64,000 nucleotides of DNA, taken from Arthrobacter russicus. GTDB taxonomy: Bacteria > Actinomycetota > Actinomycetes > Actinomycetales > Micrococcaceae. The stretch is taken from assembly GCF_031454135.1 (NCBI RefSeq), contig NZ_JAVDQF010000001.1, forward strand, positions 868,001-932,000. Reading direction: 5' to 3'. Shown one piece after another: positions 46,017-54,664 of this stretch. The translations under genes and the position numbers were made by a program. A model generated the notes under the pieces. That model did no database searches and was not told the DNA's origin. It worked only from the letters and a program-made list of their open reading frames with translations. How positions within the stretch are numbered: position 1 is the first letter of the stretch; each line of letters opens with the position of its first letter.

Positions 46017-47330
46017 TCAACCCTTCGCCGCGCGGAAGCCGGCCTCCAGATCGGCCAGGATGTCCACGATGTTCTCCAGACCCACGGAAAGCCGCACCAG
46101 CCCCGGGTTCACCCCGGCGGCCAGCTGTTGTTCCGGGGTCAGCTGCGAGTGCGTGGTCGACGCGGGATGGATCACCAGGGAACGGACGTCGCCGATGTTG
46201 GCCACATGCGAATGCAGTTCGAGGCCGTCCACGAATTTCTTGCCGGCCTCCGCGCCGCCGCTGATCTGGAAAGCCAGCACCGCACCGGTGCCGTTCGGAC
46301 CGTATTTGCGGCCCCGCTGGTACCACGGGCTGGACGGCAGCCCGGCGTAGGCCACCGACTCCACCGCAGGATGCTCGCTGAGCCATTGTGCGACCTGGAC
46401 CGCATTGGCCACATGCCGTTCGACCCGCAAGCTCAAGGTCTCCAGGCCCTGCGCGATCAGGAAGGCATTGAACGGCGACACTGCCGAACCCAAATCGCGC
46501 AACAGCTGCACCCGGGCCTTCAAGATGTACGCGAGGTTGGCGCCCAAGGCGCTGCCCACGCCCAGGTCCCGGGCGAACACCAGACCGTGGTACGACTCGT
46601 CTGGGGTATTCAGCCCCGGGAATTTCGCCGGGTCCTTGCCGAAGTCGAAACGTCCGCCGTCCACGATCACACCGGCGATCGCGGCGCCGTGGCCGCCCAG
46701 GTACTTGGTCGCCGAATGCACCACGATGTCCGCGCCCCACTCGAGCGGCCGGATCAGATAAGGCGTGGCCAGGGTGTTGTCCACGATCAGCGGCACCCCG
46801 GCTTCGTGCGCGACCGCGCTGACCCCTTCCAGATCCAGGATGTCCTGCCTCGGGTTGGAAACCACTTCGCCGAAGAACAGCTTGGTATTGGGCCGCACCG
46901 CGGCACGCCAGTGTTCCAGGTCGTCCGGATCGTCGACGAAGGACACCTCGACGCCGAACTTCTTCAGCGTGTGGGCGAACAGGTTGTAGGTGCCGCCGTA
47001 GAGGCTCGGGCTGGAGACGATGTGGTCGCCGGCTTCGGCGATGTTCAGCACCGCGAGCGTCGCGGCGGCCTGCCCGGACGCCAGGAGCAAGGCCCCGACG
47101 CCGCCTTCCAGGCTGGCGATCCGCTGCTCGACGGCGTCTTGGGTGGGATTGCCGATCCTGGTGTAGATCGGCTCGAGTTCAGCCAGGGCGAAGCGGTCCG
47201 CGGCGCTTTGCGCGCTCGGGAAGACGAACGACGTGGTCTGGTAGATCGGCAGCGCCCGTGCTCCAGTCGCTGCATCAGGCGTTTGGCCGACGTGGATCTG
47301 CCGGGTTTCGAATGACCAACCATTGCTCAC
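46017..47330 (-). CDS. metY: O-acetylhomoserine sulfhydrylase MetY
   Basis: 437 residues. Cys/Met metabolism PLP enzyme: [84 protein letters not shown] with the PLP Lys, and [17 protein letters not shown]. Converts O-acetylhomoserine plus sulfide to homocysteine. GTG 47330 is preceded by GAGGAG at good spacing. First gene after the SAM-IV element, followed by metX. Confidence 0.94.
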   Translation of the reverse strand: MSNGWSFETRQIHVGQTPDAATGARALPIYQTTSFVFPSAQSAADRFALAELEPIYTRIGNPTQDAVEQRIASLEGGVGALLLASGQAAATLAVLNIAEAGDHIVSSPSLYGGTYNLFAHTLKKFGVEVSFVDDPDDLEHWRAAVRPNTKLFFGEVVSNPRQDILDLEGVSAVAHEAGVPLIVDNTLATPYLIRPLEWGADIVVHSATKYLGGHGAAIAGVIVDGGRFDFGKDPAKFPGLNTPDESYHGLVFARDLGVGSALGANLAYILKARVQLLRDLGSAVSPFNAFLIAQGLETLSLRVERHVANAVQVAQWLSEHPAVESVAYAGLPSSPWYQRGRKYGPNGTGAVLAFQISGGAEAGKKFVDGLELHSHVANIGDVRSLVIHPASTTHSQLTPEQQLAAGVNPGLVRLSVGLENIVDILADLEAGFRAAKG

Positions 47331-47423
47331 AAGGCACTCCTCAATCTGAAGGGGCCCGATGTTCGGCGTCGGCCGTACGGTCGGCAAGCTCCGCCCGGAC
47401 AGCCGGGTACGATGCATCGACCC

Positions 47424-47550
47424 GCGTTTGCCTTGGCCGGATGGCCAGGGCCTGGTCTTCACCCGGGGCACCCCGCCGCGGTGGAGGGTTGCCGTCCAGC
47501 AAGCCGGGGCAGGCGTCTGGTCAAGACATTGCTGGCACTCGTGACCTGGA
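47424..47550 (-). ncRNA. SAM-IV riboswitch upstream of metY-metX
   Basis: On the minus strand the segment begins GGTCACGAGTGCCAGC (from 47546), continues with CCCCGGCTTGCTGG, then CGGCAACCCTCC and CCGCGGCGGGGTGCCCCGGG, and closes with GACC (47457-47454) pairing with the first GGTC. A small P5-like hairpin TGGCC-ATCC-GGCCA follows. These blocks and their order match the actinobacterial SAM-IV class, which binds S-adenosylmethionine and represses met genes. About 95 bases separate it from the metY GTG; no strong terminator is seen there, so translational control is possible. Confidence 0.9.
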
Positions 47551-47651
47551 TCCAGTTTGCGCAGGCGTCCGGGGCCAGTTCAAGTCCGTGACGGGGTGTG
47601 ACGATTCCGCTTGCGGGACGCTGCTGACCCGCGACCTTCGCAGACTTGTTG

Positions 47652-47667
47652 CTTAGGTCACCCTAAG
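47652..47667. promoter_or_regulatory. Palindrome resembling an actinobacterial iron box
   Basis: CTTAGG-TCAC-CCTAAG is an inverted repeat about 36 bases before the VOC gene and about 100 bases upstream of the riboswitch on the other strand. The core TTAGGTCACCCTAA resembles the left part of DtxR/IdeR sites (TTAGGTTAGSCTAA). Match is partial. Confidence 0.35.
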
Positions 47668-47702
47668 TCGAGACGGATGTCACAAAGTGCAAGGATATGA
47701 GC

Positions 47703-48341
47703 ATGCGCATGGACCACGTTTCTTACGCTTGTGACCCCGACGGACTGACTGCCACCACCGAGCGGATTGCCGCTGCGCTGGGCGTCAAAGCAGTACGCGG
47801 AGGCATCCATCCGCGCTTCGGCACCAGGAACATGATCATTCCGTTGACGGCCCGCCATTACATCGAAGTGGTCGAGGTCCTGGATCATCCGGCTTCGGAC
47901 AAAGCACCCTTCGGCCAAGCGGTCCGTGCCCGGTCGAGCGCCGGTGGCGGATGGATGGGCTGGTGCGTGGAAGTCGAAGACCTCTCCCCGTTCGAAGCCC
48001 GGCTGGGCCGATCCGCAGTGCCCGGGAACCGCAAGTTCCCGGACGGCCGGGAACTCGTCTGGCAGCAGATCGGCATCAAAGGCCTGATCGCCGATCCGCA
48101 GGTCCCCTACTTGCTCAAATGGGAAGGCGATCCCGCCTTGCACCCTTCGCAGGCAGAACCCGGGACGGTCTCGCTGGCCAGCCTGACCATCGCCGGTTCC
48201 GCGGAGCGGGTGACCGAATGGCTCGGCGAGTGCGTGGACAAGCCGCTCGAGGACGTGGCCGTGGAATGGATTGCACCGCACGGCACGCCCGGCATCATGA
48301 GCGTCACTTTCGACACGGCCCGGGGCCCGGTCACGGTCTGA
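47703..48341 (+). CDS. VOC-family (glyoxalase-like) protein
   Basis: About 212 residues. MRMDHVSYACDPDGLTATTERIAAALGVKAVRGGIHPRFGTRNMIIPLTARHYIEVVEVLDHPA matches the glyoxalase-like domain found in YP-type proteins; DHVSY and YIEVVEV hold candidate metal ligands. Substrate unknown. Of three in-phase ATGs (47697, 47703, 47709), 47703 best fits the AAGGA spacing. Convergent with the CPBP gene, 22 bp apart. Confidence 0.78.
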   Translation: MRMDHVSYACDPDGLTATTERIAAALGVKAVRGGIHPRFGTRNMIIPLTARHYIEVVEVLDHPASDKAPFGQAVRARSSAGGGWMGWCVEVEDLSPFEARLGRSAVPGNRKFPDGRELVWQQIGIKGLIADPQVPYLLKWEGDPALHPSQAEPGTVSLASLTIAGSAERVTEWLGECVDKPLEDVAVEWIAPHGTPGIMSVTFDTARGPVTV

Positions 48342-48363
48342 ACCCGGCCGATCGGCCCGGGGC

Positions 48364-49140
48364 TCAGCCGAAGCCGAGTTGCCGGCTGAAGGTGAAGGCT
48401 GCGATGTCCAGCAGGCTGTGCGCGATGACCAAGGGCATCACCCGTTTGGTTTTGGAGTAGAGCCAGCCGAAAATCAGCCCCATCAGGACATTGCCCAAAA
48501 ATGGTCCGAAGCCCTGGTAGAGGTGGTAGCTGCCGCGCAGCAATGCGCTGACCACGATCGCCGGCCAGATCCGCCAGCCCAATCCGGACAGCCGGTCCAG
48601 CAAGTAACCGACCACGATGACCTCCTCGACCACCGCGTTGCGCAGCGCCGAGATGATCAGCACCGGCACGGTCCACCAATAGTCCTGGAGCGAATTGGGC
48701 ACGATTTGCGCGGTCACGCCCAAACCACGGCCCGCCGCGTAGAGCAACAACGACGGCGCCCCGATCAGAACCAGCAGCCCGAAGCCCCACAGCAGGTCCC
48801 GCCCCGGCTTGGCGAAATCGAAGCCGAGCCGTTCGAAGCTGCTGCGCCCGGGCTGCCAGAGCAGATAGAGCACCAGGGCCACCGGCACCAAGGCGAAGAA
48901 GTTGCCGAGCAGCTGGTAGGTGAGATCGAAATATTCGCGGCTGTTCCGGCTGGTGTTCAAGGTCGCGGTGGCTTCCGCGATCGGACCCCGGCTGAGGTTG
49001 TCGATCAGGTTCACCACCGCGTTCACCGCGGACTGCCCCAAGGAGAGCCCCAGCACGATCAGGATCTCCACGTGCCATCGCCGGCGTTGCGCGGGCCGGG
49101 GTGCCGCGCCCGACCGCATCGGAGTCTGAGGATTCGCCAT
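48364..49140 (-). CDS. CPBP-family intramembrane protease-like protein
   Basis: About 258 residues, seven or eight hydrophobic segments. CPBP/Abi motifs: NAVVEEVIVVGYLLDRL (EExxxx), SALLRGSYHLYQG (motif 2 His), and a C-terminal VIAHSLLDIAAF (His/Asp). Eukaryotic Rce1 relatives cut prenylated proteins; bacterial members process membrane substrates or give bacteriocin immunity. ATG 49140 has a GGGGGA box; the longer frame toward 49959 overlaps the phosphatase gene antisense and is rejected. Confidence 0.83.
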   Translation of the reverse strand: MANPQTPMRSGAAPRPAQRRRWHVEILIVLGLSLGQSAVNAVVNLIDNLSRGPIAEATATLNTSRNSREYFDLTYQLLGNFFALVPVALVLYLLWQPGRSSFERLGFDFAKPGRDLLWGFGLLVLIGAPSLLLYAAGRGLGVTAQIVPNSLQDYWWTVPVLIISALRNAVVEEVIVVGYLLDRLSGLGWRIWPAIVVSALLRGSYHLYQGFGPFLGNVLMGLIFGWLYSKTKRVMPLVIAHSLLDIAAFTFSRQLGFG

Positions 49141-49215
49141 TCCCCCATCCTGCCCCGGAGCCGGCGATTCGACCACTCCGGCCGACCGGGCCGGCGCAAT
49201 GGTTAGACTCGGTGC

Positions 49216-49896
49216 ATGACCGCGCCCCGCCAGATCCTGATGTTGCGCCACGGCCAGTCCGCGGCCAATGTGGACCAGACGATTTACGACCGGGTGCCGG
49301 ATTACCGGATTCCGTTGACCGATGTGGGCCTGGCCCAGGCCGAGGCGGCCGGGGAAAGCATCCGGCAACGGCTCGACGGCGAAAAGGTCTGCGTCTATGT
49401 CTCGCCGTATCTGCGCGCCTACCAGACCTTGGCCGCACTCAATCTCGGCGACAGCGTGCAACGGGTCCTGGAGGAGCCGAGGCTGCGGGAACAGGACTGG
49501 GCGAACTTCCAGAACCCGGCGGAGATCGCGGCGCAAAAAGAGCTCCGGAACGCCTATGGGCATTTTTTCTACCGCTTCCGGGAAGGCGAGTCGGGCTCCG
49601 ACGTCTACGATCGGGTCTCCTCTTTCCTGGATACCCTCTACCGGCATTGGAGCGCCCCGGACTATCCCCCGAACACACTCCTGGTCACCCACGGTTTGAC
49701 CATGCGGCTCTTCTGCATGCGCTGGTTCCACTGGTCGGTGGAGTACTTCGAATCGCTCAACAATCCGGAGAACGCCGAAGTCCGGGCGTTGGTCCGCAAT
49801 AATGGGCATTTCGCACTCGAGCCGCCGTTCCAGCAGTGGAGCCAGGTCGATCCCGGGCAAACGGTTCTGGACCGCCCCGGCCGGCCGTTGGCCTAG
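49216..49896 (+). CDS. Histidine phosphatase-family protein
   Basis: 226 residues. RHG motif LMLRHGQSAANVD with the phospho-accepting His, YVSPYLRAYQT with the second Arg, REQDWANFQNP, and LLVTHGLTMRLFCMRWFHW with the second His. Resembles phosphoglycerate-mutase-like phosphatases; the substrate is unknown. TAGACT lies 6 bases before ATG 49216 and there is no clear Shine-Dalgarno, so the transcript may be leaderless. Confidence 0.87.
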   Translation: MTAPRQILMLRHGQSAANVDQTIYDRVPDYRIPLTDVGLAQAEAAGESIRQRLDGEKVCVYVSPYLRAYQTLAALNLGDSVQRVLEEPRLREQDWANFQNPAEIAAQKELRNAYGHFFYRFREGESGSDVYDRVSSFLDTLYRHWSAPDYPPNTLLVTHGLTMRLFCMRWFHWSVEYFESLNNPENAEVRALVRNNGHFALEPPFQQWSQVDPGQTVLDRPGRPLA

Positions 49897-49962
49897 CCCG
49901 ACGGCCCCGGAGGGGCAGACCTGATCCTGGACTAGCGCCCCGACCCGTGCGAGGATCAACAG

Positions 49963-50196
49963 ATGGGCGCAACGAATCCGATCGTCCCGATCTGGTGGGA
50001 TCCGGGCTTGGTCCTGCTCGCCGTGGCGACGCTGCTCTGGTTCGTGGTCACGCTGGTTTCCATTGCACGCAGCCGGCTCACGGTTCCGCTGAAACTCGTT
50101 TGCGCACTGTTGGCCCTGGCCATGCCGATCATCGGCGGCATCGTCTGGTTCGCGAGCCGGAAATCCCTGGAACGGTCCGTCAGCCGAACCGGTTGA
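49963..50196 (+). CDS. Small PLDc_N-domain membrane protein
   Basis: 77 residues with two membrane helices (PGLVLLAVATLLWFVVTLVSIA and LKLVCALLALAMPIIGGIVWFASRK) typical of the phospholipase D N-terminal (PLDc_N) family, here without any catalytic domain. GAGG lies about 8 bases upstream of the ATG. Convergent with the SorC-type regulator. Function unknown. Confidence 0.75.
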   Translation: MGATNPIVPIWWDPGLVLLAVATLLWFVVTLVSIARSRLTVPLKLVCALLALAMPIIGGIVWFASRKSLERSVSRTG

Positions 50197-50212
50197 ACGC
50201 TCTACGGACCCT

Positions 50213-51211
50213 TTATTGATCGCCCGGAGATCCGTCCAGATCCGGGGTCAGCCGGTCCAGATCCAGGACCGCACGGGCGGTGCCGAAGTCCGTGATCAAC
50301 GTGGACAGGTGACCGGCCCGCAAAGCGGCAAGAATCGCGCGGACCTTTTTCTGCCCGTAGGCTACCGCGATCACTTCTTTGATCTGTGCCAGTTTGTCCG
50401 GCGAGACCGAAATCAACCGGCGGCATAGCGCACTGTCCACATGCTTCCCGGAAATGTCGAAATGATGACCCACGAGGTGGCCCACGGCACCGTCCCGCCA
50501 TAATCCGGCTGAAATTTCCGGCGTCATCCAGCCTTCGAAGATCTGCCCCGATCCGTGCCGGTCAGTGGCTCCGATGCCCACCAAAGCAATATCGGCATGC
50601 GCCGCCAAGGCCAGGGCCGTGGCAATCGGTGATTCCCGACGCATTGCCACGGCGAGCTCTGCGCTTTCCAAGATCAAAGGCACCGGCATCGTCTGATAGC
50701 TTCCGCCGAACGATGCCGCGACCTTCCGGCACAATTCGGGGCTGTCCAGCATCGGGTTGTGCTTGCCCAAAGCGCCGATCATCTGAACCACGTGGACGTC
50801 GCTGCTGCGCTGGCGTTTTTCCGGCAGCTCTGCCACCACTGCGGCTAAAGCGGATCCGTTCGAAACTGCGATCACGGAGTCCTTCCGCACCGTTCGTTGA
50901 ATCAGTTCGGCTGCACTGCGGGCAACCTGTCCCGGAAGCGAACGCGGATTCGAAGAATCCACGACGCGGGCCTGGCGGAGACCGAAGGCCTCGCAAAGCT
51001 CGCGCTCTATGCCCAGGACTCCGCCCATCGGATGGGTCACTTCGAACTTCACCACACCGCGTTCCCGGGCCTCGGCCAACAACCGGGAGACCGTTGCCCG
51101 GGAGAAATTCAGCTCCTGGGCGATCCGAACTTGGCTCTGCTGCTCCAGGTAGTAACGCCGCGACGCGTCAAAAAGCAACTCCAAATGCTGCCGCTCGGCA
51201 TCGGTTGACAT
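50213..51211 (-). CDS. SorC/DeoR-type sugar-binding transcriptional regulator
   Basis: About 332 residues. N-terminal HTH (HLELLFDASRRYYLEQQSQVRIAQELNFSRATVSRLLAEARERGVVKFEV) plus a C-terminal sugar-phosphate-binding SorC domain (VIAVSNGSALAAVVAEL, ADIALVGIGATDRHGSG, VIAVAYGQKKVRAILAALRAGHLSTLITDFGTARAVL). AGGAG fits the ATG at 51211 better than the in-frame ATG at 51217. It is divergent from the lactonase-UlaDEF operon and is the obvious candidate regulator; two palindromes in between are likely sites. Confidence 0.88.
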   Translation of the reverse strand: MSTDAERQHLELLFDASRRYYLEQQSQVRIAQELNFSRATVSRLLAEARERGVVKFEVTHPMGGVLGIERELCEAFGLRQARVVDSSNPRSLPGQVARSAAELIQRTVRKDSVIAVSNGSALAAVVAELPEKRQRSSDVHVVQMIGALGKHNPMLDSPELCRKVAASFGGSYQTMPVPLILESAELAVAMRRESPIATALALAAHADIALVGIGATDRHGSGQIFEGWMTPEISAGLWRDGAVGHLVGHHFDISGKHVDSALCRRLISVSPDKLAQIKEVIAVAYGQKKVRAILAALRAGHLSTLITDFGTARAVLDLDRLTPDLDGSPGDQ

Positions 51212-51221
51212 CGCCATCTCC

Positions 51222-51336
51222 TGAAATTCGATTCATCTTGCATCAAACCGTTGTCTGAAAGTTCCGTGATAAGGGCCATGCCAGCCGTGAATGATCCAGT
51301 CGCGCATTTCATGCCTTGAAATTAATTTCATGCTTG
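51222..51336. promoter_or_regulatory. Two related palindromes in the divergent regulator/operon region
   Basis: TGAAATTAATTTCA (51317-51330) is a perfect 14-bp palindrome; TGAAATTCGATTCA (51222-51235) is a near copy directly before the regulator start. The first is flanked by direct repeats TTTCATGCYTTG (51307 and 51326). Probable operators of the SorC-type protein, about 110 bases from the operon start and at the regulator's own start. Confidence 0.55.
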
Positions 51337-51439
51337 CCATTCCTTTGCTGCACTCGGTTGGACAGCATGGAATCACGGGGGCCGCAGATTGATCCGGCCG
51401 CCAAGAAAGCCCGATCACGGTCCATTTCTAGGAGTATCC

Positions 51440-52426
51440 ATGTCTTTCGCCCGAACCATCTTCGGCGACGTCCCAACGGATGTCCTCGGCGTCGTCAATT
51501 GCCACGACCACCTGATCCGGGTGGGTGCCGGAGAAGTCTACTTGGACCCGGACCATTCCCTGGCCGACGTCGGCAAGGCGACCGAGGAAGCCTCCTACTT
51601 CGTCAAAGCCGCCAAGGCCTGGGCGGCGAGCGGCACCGTAGTCGACATGTGTCCGGCGAATTGCGGTCGGGACATCCGAAAGCTCGTCGAAGTCAACCGG
51701 GCCACTCCTGACCTGCACGTCATCGCAGCCACCGGTTTCCACCGCGAACATGTCTATTTGGAAACCACCTCGCACTGGGTCAACCGCTACTCGGTGAACC
51801 AGATCGCCGATTTGCTCATCGAAGACATCGAGTCGGGCATCGACGCCCATGATTACTCCGGCCCACTCGTCGAGCGCACCCAGTACCGCGCCGGAGTGAT
51901 CAAATTCGCCTCCGCTTACGGGAAGATCACCGATTGGGAGGAGAAGACTCTGCGGGCAGCGGCCATCGCATCGATCAAAACCGGTTGCCCGATCAACACC
52001 CACACCACAGCCGGCACGGTAGCCCTGGAACAGGCCGAGCGGCTGATTTCCCTAGGTGTGCCGGCCGGACGCATCGCGATCGGACACGTGCAGCGCAATG
52101 CGGACGTCTGGTATCTGTCGCAGATCACTCGCCTGGGCTGCTACCTCGAGCTCGACGGCACCTACCGAATCAAGTACTTGCCGGACAGCTCACGCGTTCA
52201 TCTGGTCCGGGAACTGGGCAAGCTGGGCTTCGGCCAACAGCTCCTCCTCGGCACCGACTCGGGCAAGAAGTCATACCAGAAGGCCTACGGCTCGGTCAAC
52301 GGTGTCGACTTCGATCCTGCGGTCTTCGCCCCGCGCCTACTGGCCGAAGGCTTCGAACGGGATTACGTCGAAGATTTGCTGATGTACAACGCTCAGCGTT
52401 TCTTCGCTTTCGGAGACCCGAAGTGA
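51440..52426 (+). CDS. Phosphotriesterase-family lactonase
   Basis: 328 residues, amidohydrolase barrel. Metal ligands are intact: His22 and His24 in NCHDHLIRVG, the bridging Lys in GVIKFAS, His in PINTHTTAGT, His in IGHVQRN and Asp in LLGTDSGKK. COG1735 members hydrolyse sugar lactones or lactone phosphates. AGGAG precedes ATG 51440. Its stop overlaps the UlaD-like GTG (GTGA). In this operon it could replace the metallo-beta-lactamase-type UlaG lactonase. Confidence 0.85.
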   Translation: MSFARTIFGDVPTDVLGVVNCHDHLIRVGAGEVYLDPDHSLADVGKATEEASYFVKAAKAWAASGTVVDMCPANCGRDIRKLVEVNRATPDLHVIAATGFHREHVYLETTSHWVNRYSVNQIADLLIEDIESGIDAHDYSGPLVERTQYRAGVIKFASAYGKITDWEEKTLRAAAIASIKTGCPINTHTTAGTVALEQAERLISLGVPAGRIAIGHVQRNADVWYLSQITRLGCYLELDGTYRIKYLPDSSRVHLVRELGKLGFGQQLLLGTDSGKKSYQKAYGSVNGVDFDPAVFAPRLLAEGFERDYVEDLLMYNAQRFFAFGDPK

Positions 52427-53082
52427 CAACGGCTACTCCCCGCCTGCAAATCGCTTTGGACACCTTCACCCTGGATGACGCCTATCGGGCGCTCCAGCCG
52501 GCCGCCGCTTCCGTGGACATCATCGAAGTCGGCACCATTCTTTGCCTCTCCGAAGGCATGCGTGCGGTCCGCGAAATCCACGCGCTGTTTCCCGAGAAGG
52601 ACCTTTTGGCCGATGTGCGGATCGCCGAAGCCGGCAGCATCATCTCCCGGCTTGCCTTCGATTCCGGCGCCAATCTGGTGTCCGTGGTGGCCGGTGCCAG
52701 CCTGACCACCGTTGGCCAAGTATGCAAAGTCGCCGAGGAGTACGGCGCCGAAGTCCAGATCGAGCTGGACGAAGCTAACCGCACCGATGCCGCCGTGCAT
52801 TGGCGTGCCGCAGGTGTGAAGCACGTGATCGTACACCGGTCCCGGGATGCCGAAGCCGCCGGTTCGCTGCGCTGGAAACGCTCCGACATCGACAGCATCC
52901 GACTCCTCGACCAGTTGGGTTTCACGGTCACCATCACCGGCGGGATCACCGCGTCGGAACTCCCGCAACTCAGTACCGAGCCGGTGGGCATCGTGATTGC
53001 CGGGCGCTCGATAGTTCAAGCCGCAGACCCTGCCAAGGCAGCGGCCGATTTCCGTACTGCTTTGGGGGCAGTATGGCCATGA
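52423..53082 (+). CDS. UlaD-like 3-keto-L-gulonate-6-phosphate decarboxylase homologue
   Basis: 219 residues in the orotidine-phosphate decarboxylase suprafamily. Aligned from memory with E. coli UlaD (offset +2), Asp13, Glu35, Asp64, Glu114, His138 and Arg141 are kept, as is IAGRSI for phosphate binding. The family motif DxKxxD, however, reads Asp64-Val-Arg66-Ile-Ala-Glu69. So a C-C lyase on a sugar-acid phosphate is expected, but chemistry or substrate may differ. The GTG start overlaps the lactonase stop; a longer frame from 51934 is spurious. Confidence 0.8.
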   Translation: MTTATPRLQIALDTFTLDDAYRALQPAAASVDIIEVGTILCLSEGMRAVREIHALFPEKDLLADVRIAEAGSIISRLAFDSGANLVSVVAGASLTTVGQVCKVAEEYGAEVQIELDEANRTDAAVHWRAAGVKHVIVHRSRDAEAAGSLRWKRSDIDSIRLLDQLGFTVTITGGITASELPQLSTEPVGIVIAGRSIVQAADPAKAAADFRTALGAVWP

Positions 53083-53996
53083 ACTCATTGAGCGCCCAGT
53101 GGCTCAGCCGCCCCGGTATCGAGCTGGGTGTCTATGAAAAGGCACTGCGCGATCCCGGCAATGATTGGAATGCTTTTTTCGCTTCCGCGGTCCAAGCAGG
53201 ATATTCCTTCGTGGATTTGTCCATCGACGAGACTCCTGGGCGTTTGTCCCGGCTCGCTTGGACCGGCCCGGAACGACGCACGGTGGTCGCAGCAGCAGAA
53301 CGGGAAGGCAGCCGGATCGCAGGGCTCTGCCTTTCCGCACATCGCCGGATCGCTTTGGCCAGCAAGGAACCGCAGCGCCGTGACCAGGCGCTCTCGATCC
53401 TCCTTGCGGGCATCGACCTCTGCGTCGACCTGGGCGTACCGGTGTTGCAGATCGCCGGCTATTTCGCCTTCTACGAGCAGCCGGACCCGCAAGCCCGCAG
53501 CCGTTATCTGGCGGGGTTGGCCGCCGGCACGAATTACGCGGCCCGGCGCGGCATCCAGCTGGGCATTGAAAACGTCGACGGCGAAGATGTGACCTCGATC
53601 AGTGCCGCCTTGGAGATCGCGGACCGGATCGGATCTCCCTGGTTGCAGAGCTACCCGGACATCGGAAACCTCAGCGAACAAGGACTCGACGTTGTCGCGG
53701 AACTGCGCCGGGGCCAGGGCCGGATGCTCGCGCTGCACGTGAAAGACACTCTGCCCGGACAACCGCGCAGAGTACCGATGGGCAGCGGAGCAGTGCCTTG
53801 GGATTCGGCATTCGCCGAATTGAAACGGCAGAACTGGTCCGGTCGGATCATGGTCGAAATGTGGAATGACAATGCTCCGGATGCCAACCGGGCGGCAACC
53901 GAAGCCGGAGCATTCATCAGCAGGAAATTGGCGGACGCCGGGCTTCCGGTGATTCCGGCACCCGGCAGGCAAACCACCGAGGGGGCAACAGGATGA
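53073..53996 (+). CDS. UlaE-like L-xylulose/L-ribulose 5-phosphate 3-epimerase
   Basis: About 307 residues, xylose-isomerase-like TIM barrel. Close to E. coli UlaE throughout (LGVYEKAL, DLSIDETPGRLSRL, GLCLSAHRR, LQIAGY). Metal ligands are present: Glu in IENVD, Asp in YPDIGNLS, His in LHVKDTLPG and Glu in IMVEMWND. Interconverts L-xylulose 5-P and L-ribulose 5-P. ATG 53073 overlaps the UlaD gene by 10 bp; ATG 53079 is an alternative with GGGGG upstream. Confidence 0.87.
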   Translation: MAMNSLSAQWLSRPGIELGVYEKALRDPGNDWNAFFASAVQAGYSFVDLSIDETPGRLSRLAWTGPERRTVVAAAEREGSRIAGLCLSAHRRIALASKEPQRRDQALSILLAGIDLCVDLGVPVLQIAGYFAFYEQPDPQARSRYLAGLAAGTNYAARRGIQLGIENVDGEDVTSISAALEIADRIGSPWLQSYPDIGNLSEQGLDVVAELRRGQGRMLALHVKDTLPGQPRRVPMGSGAVPWDSAFAELKRQNWSGRIMVEMWNDNAPDANRAATEAGAFISRKLADAGLPVIPAPGRQTTEGATG

Positions 53997-54664
53997 TCTT
54001 GGCAGAACTCCGCGCACAGGTCTGCGCCGGCAACCAGCAGTTGTTCGAGGCCGGCCTCGTGGTCTGGACCGGCGGGAACCTTTCCGCCCGGGACCCGGAA
54101 ACCGGCTTGGTCGCGATCAAACCCTCCGGAATGCAATACGGGCAGATGCGCGCCGAAGACATGGTGGTTCTGGACCTCGACGGCAATATCGTCGACGGAG
54201 TCCGCGGACCTTCTTCGGATACCGCGTCACACTTGAGGATCTATCGCTTGCGTCCCGAGCTGCGCAGTATCGTGCATACCCATTCGAACTATGCGAGCGC
54301 GTTCGCAGCTGCCGGAATGGCGATTCCCTGCTGTCTGACCGCCATCGCCGACGAATTCGGCGGGCCGGTGCCCTGCGGCGATTACGCACCGATCGGCGGC
54401 ACCGCGATCGGCGACGAAGTGGTACGCCAACTGGGACGCTCACCTGCTATCTTGATGAAACAACACGGGGTCTTCACGGTTGGCGCAACCATAGAGAAAG
54501 CAATCAAGGCAGCGGTCATGGTAGAGGATGTGGCGAAAACCGTCTCGATAGCCATGGGGATCGGCCGCGTGGAATCGCTGCCGGCCGAGGAGATTGCCGC
54601 CAACTTCGAGCGCTACCAGCAGCGTTATGGGACCGGCTCCGCCAGCGTTGGGGTCCGGTCATGA
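53993..54664 (+). CDS. L-ribulose-5-phosphate 4-epimerase (UlaF/AraD-like)
   Basis: 223 residues, class II aldolase fold. TGGNLSARDPETGLVAIKPSG, GPSSDTASHLRIYRLRPELRSIVHTHSNYASAFA with the zinc HxH, and LMKQHGVFTVG with the third His. Converts L-ribulose 5-P to D-xylulose 5-P, joining the pentose phosphate pathway. ATGA overlaps on both sides show translational coupling. Confidence 0.9.
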   Translation: MILAELRAQVCAGNQQLFEAGLVVWTGGNLSARDPETGLVAIKPSGMQYGQMRAEDMVVLDLDGNIVDGVRGPSSDTASHLRIYRLRPELRSIVHTHSNYASAFAAAGMAIPCCLTAIADEFGGPVPCGDYAPIGGTAIGDEVVRQLGRSPAILMKQHGVFTVGATIEKAIKAAVMVEDVAKTVSIAMGIGRVESLPAEEIAANFERYQQRYGTGSASVGVRS

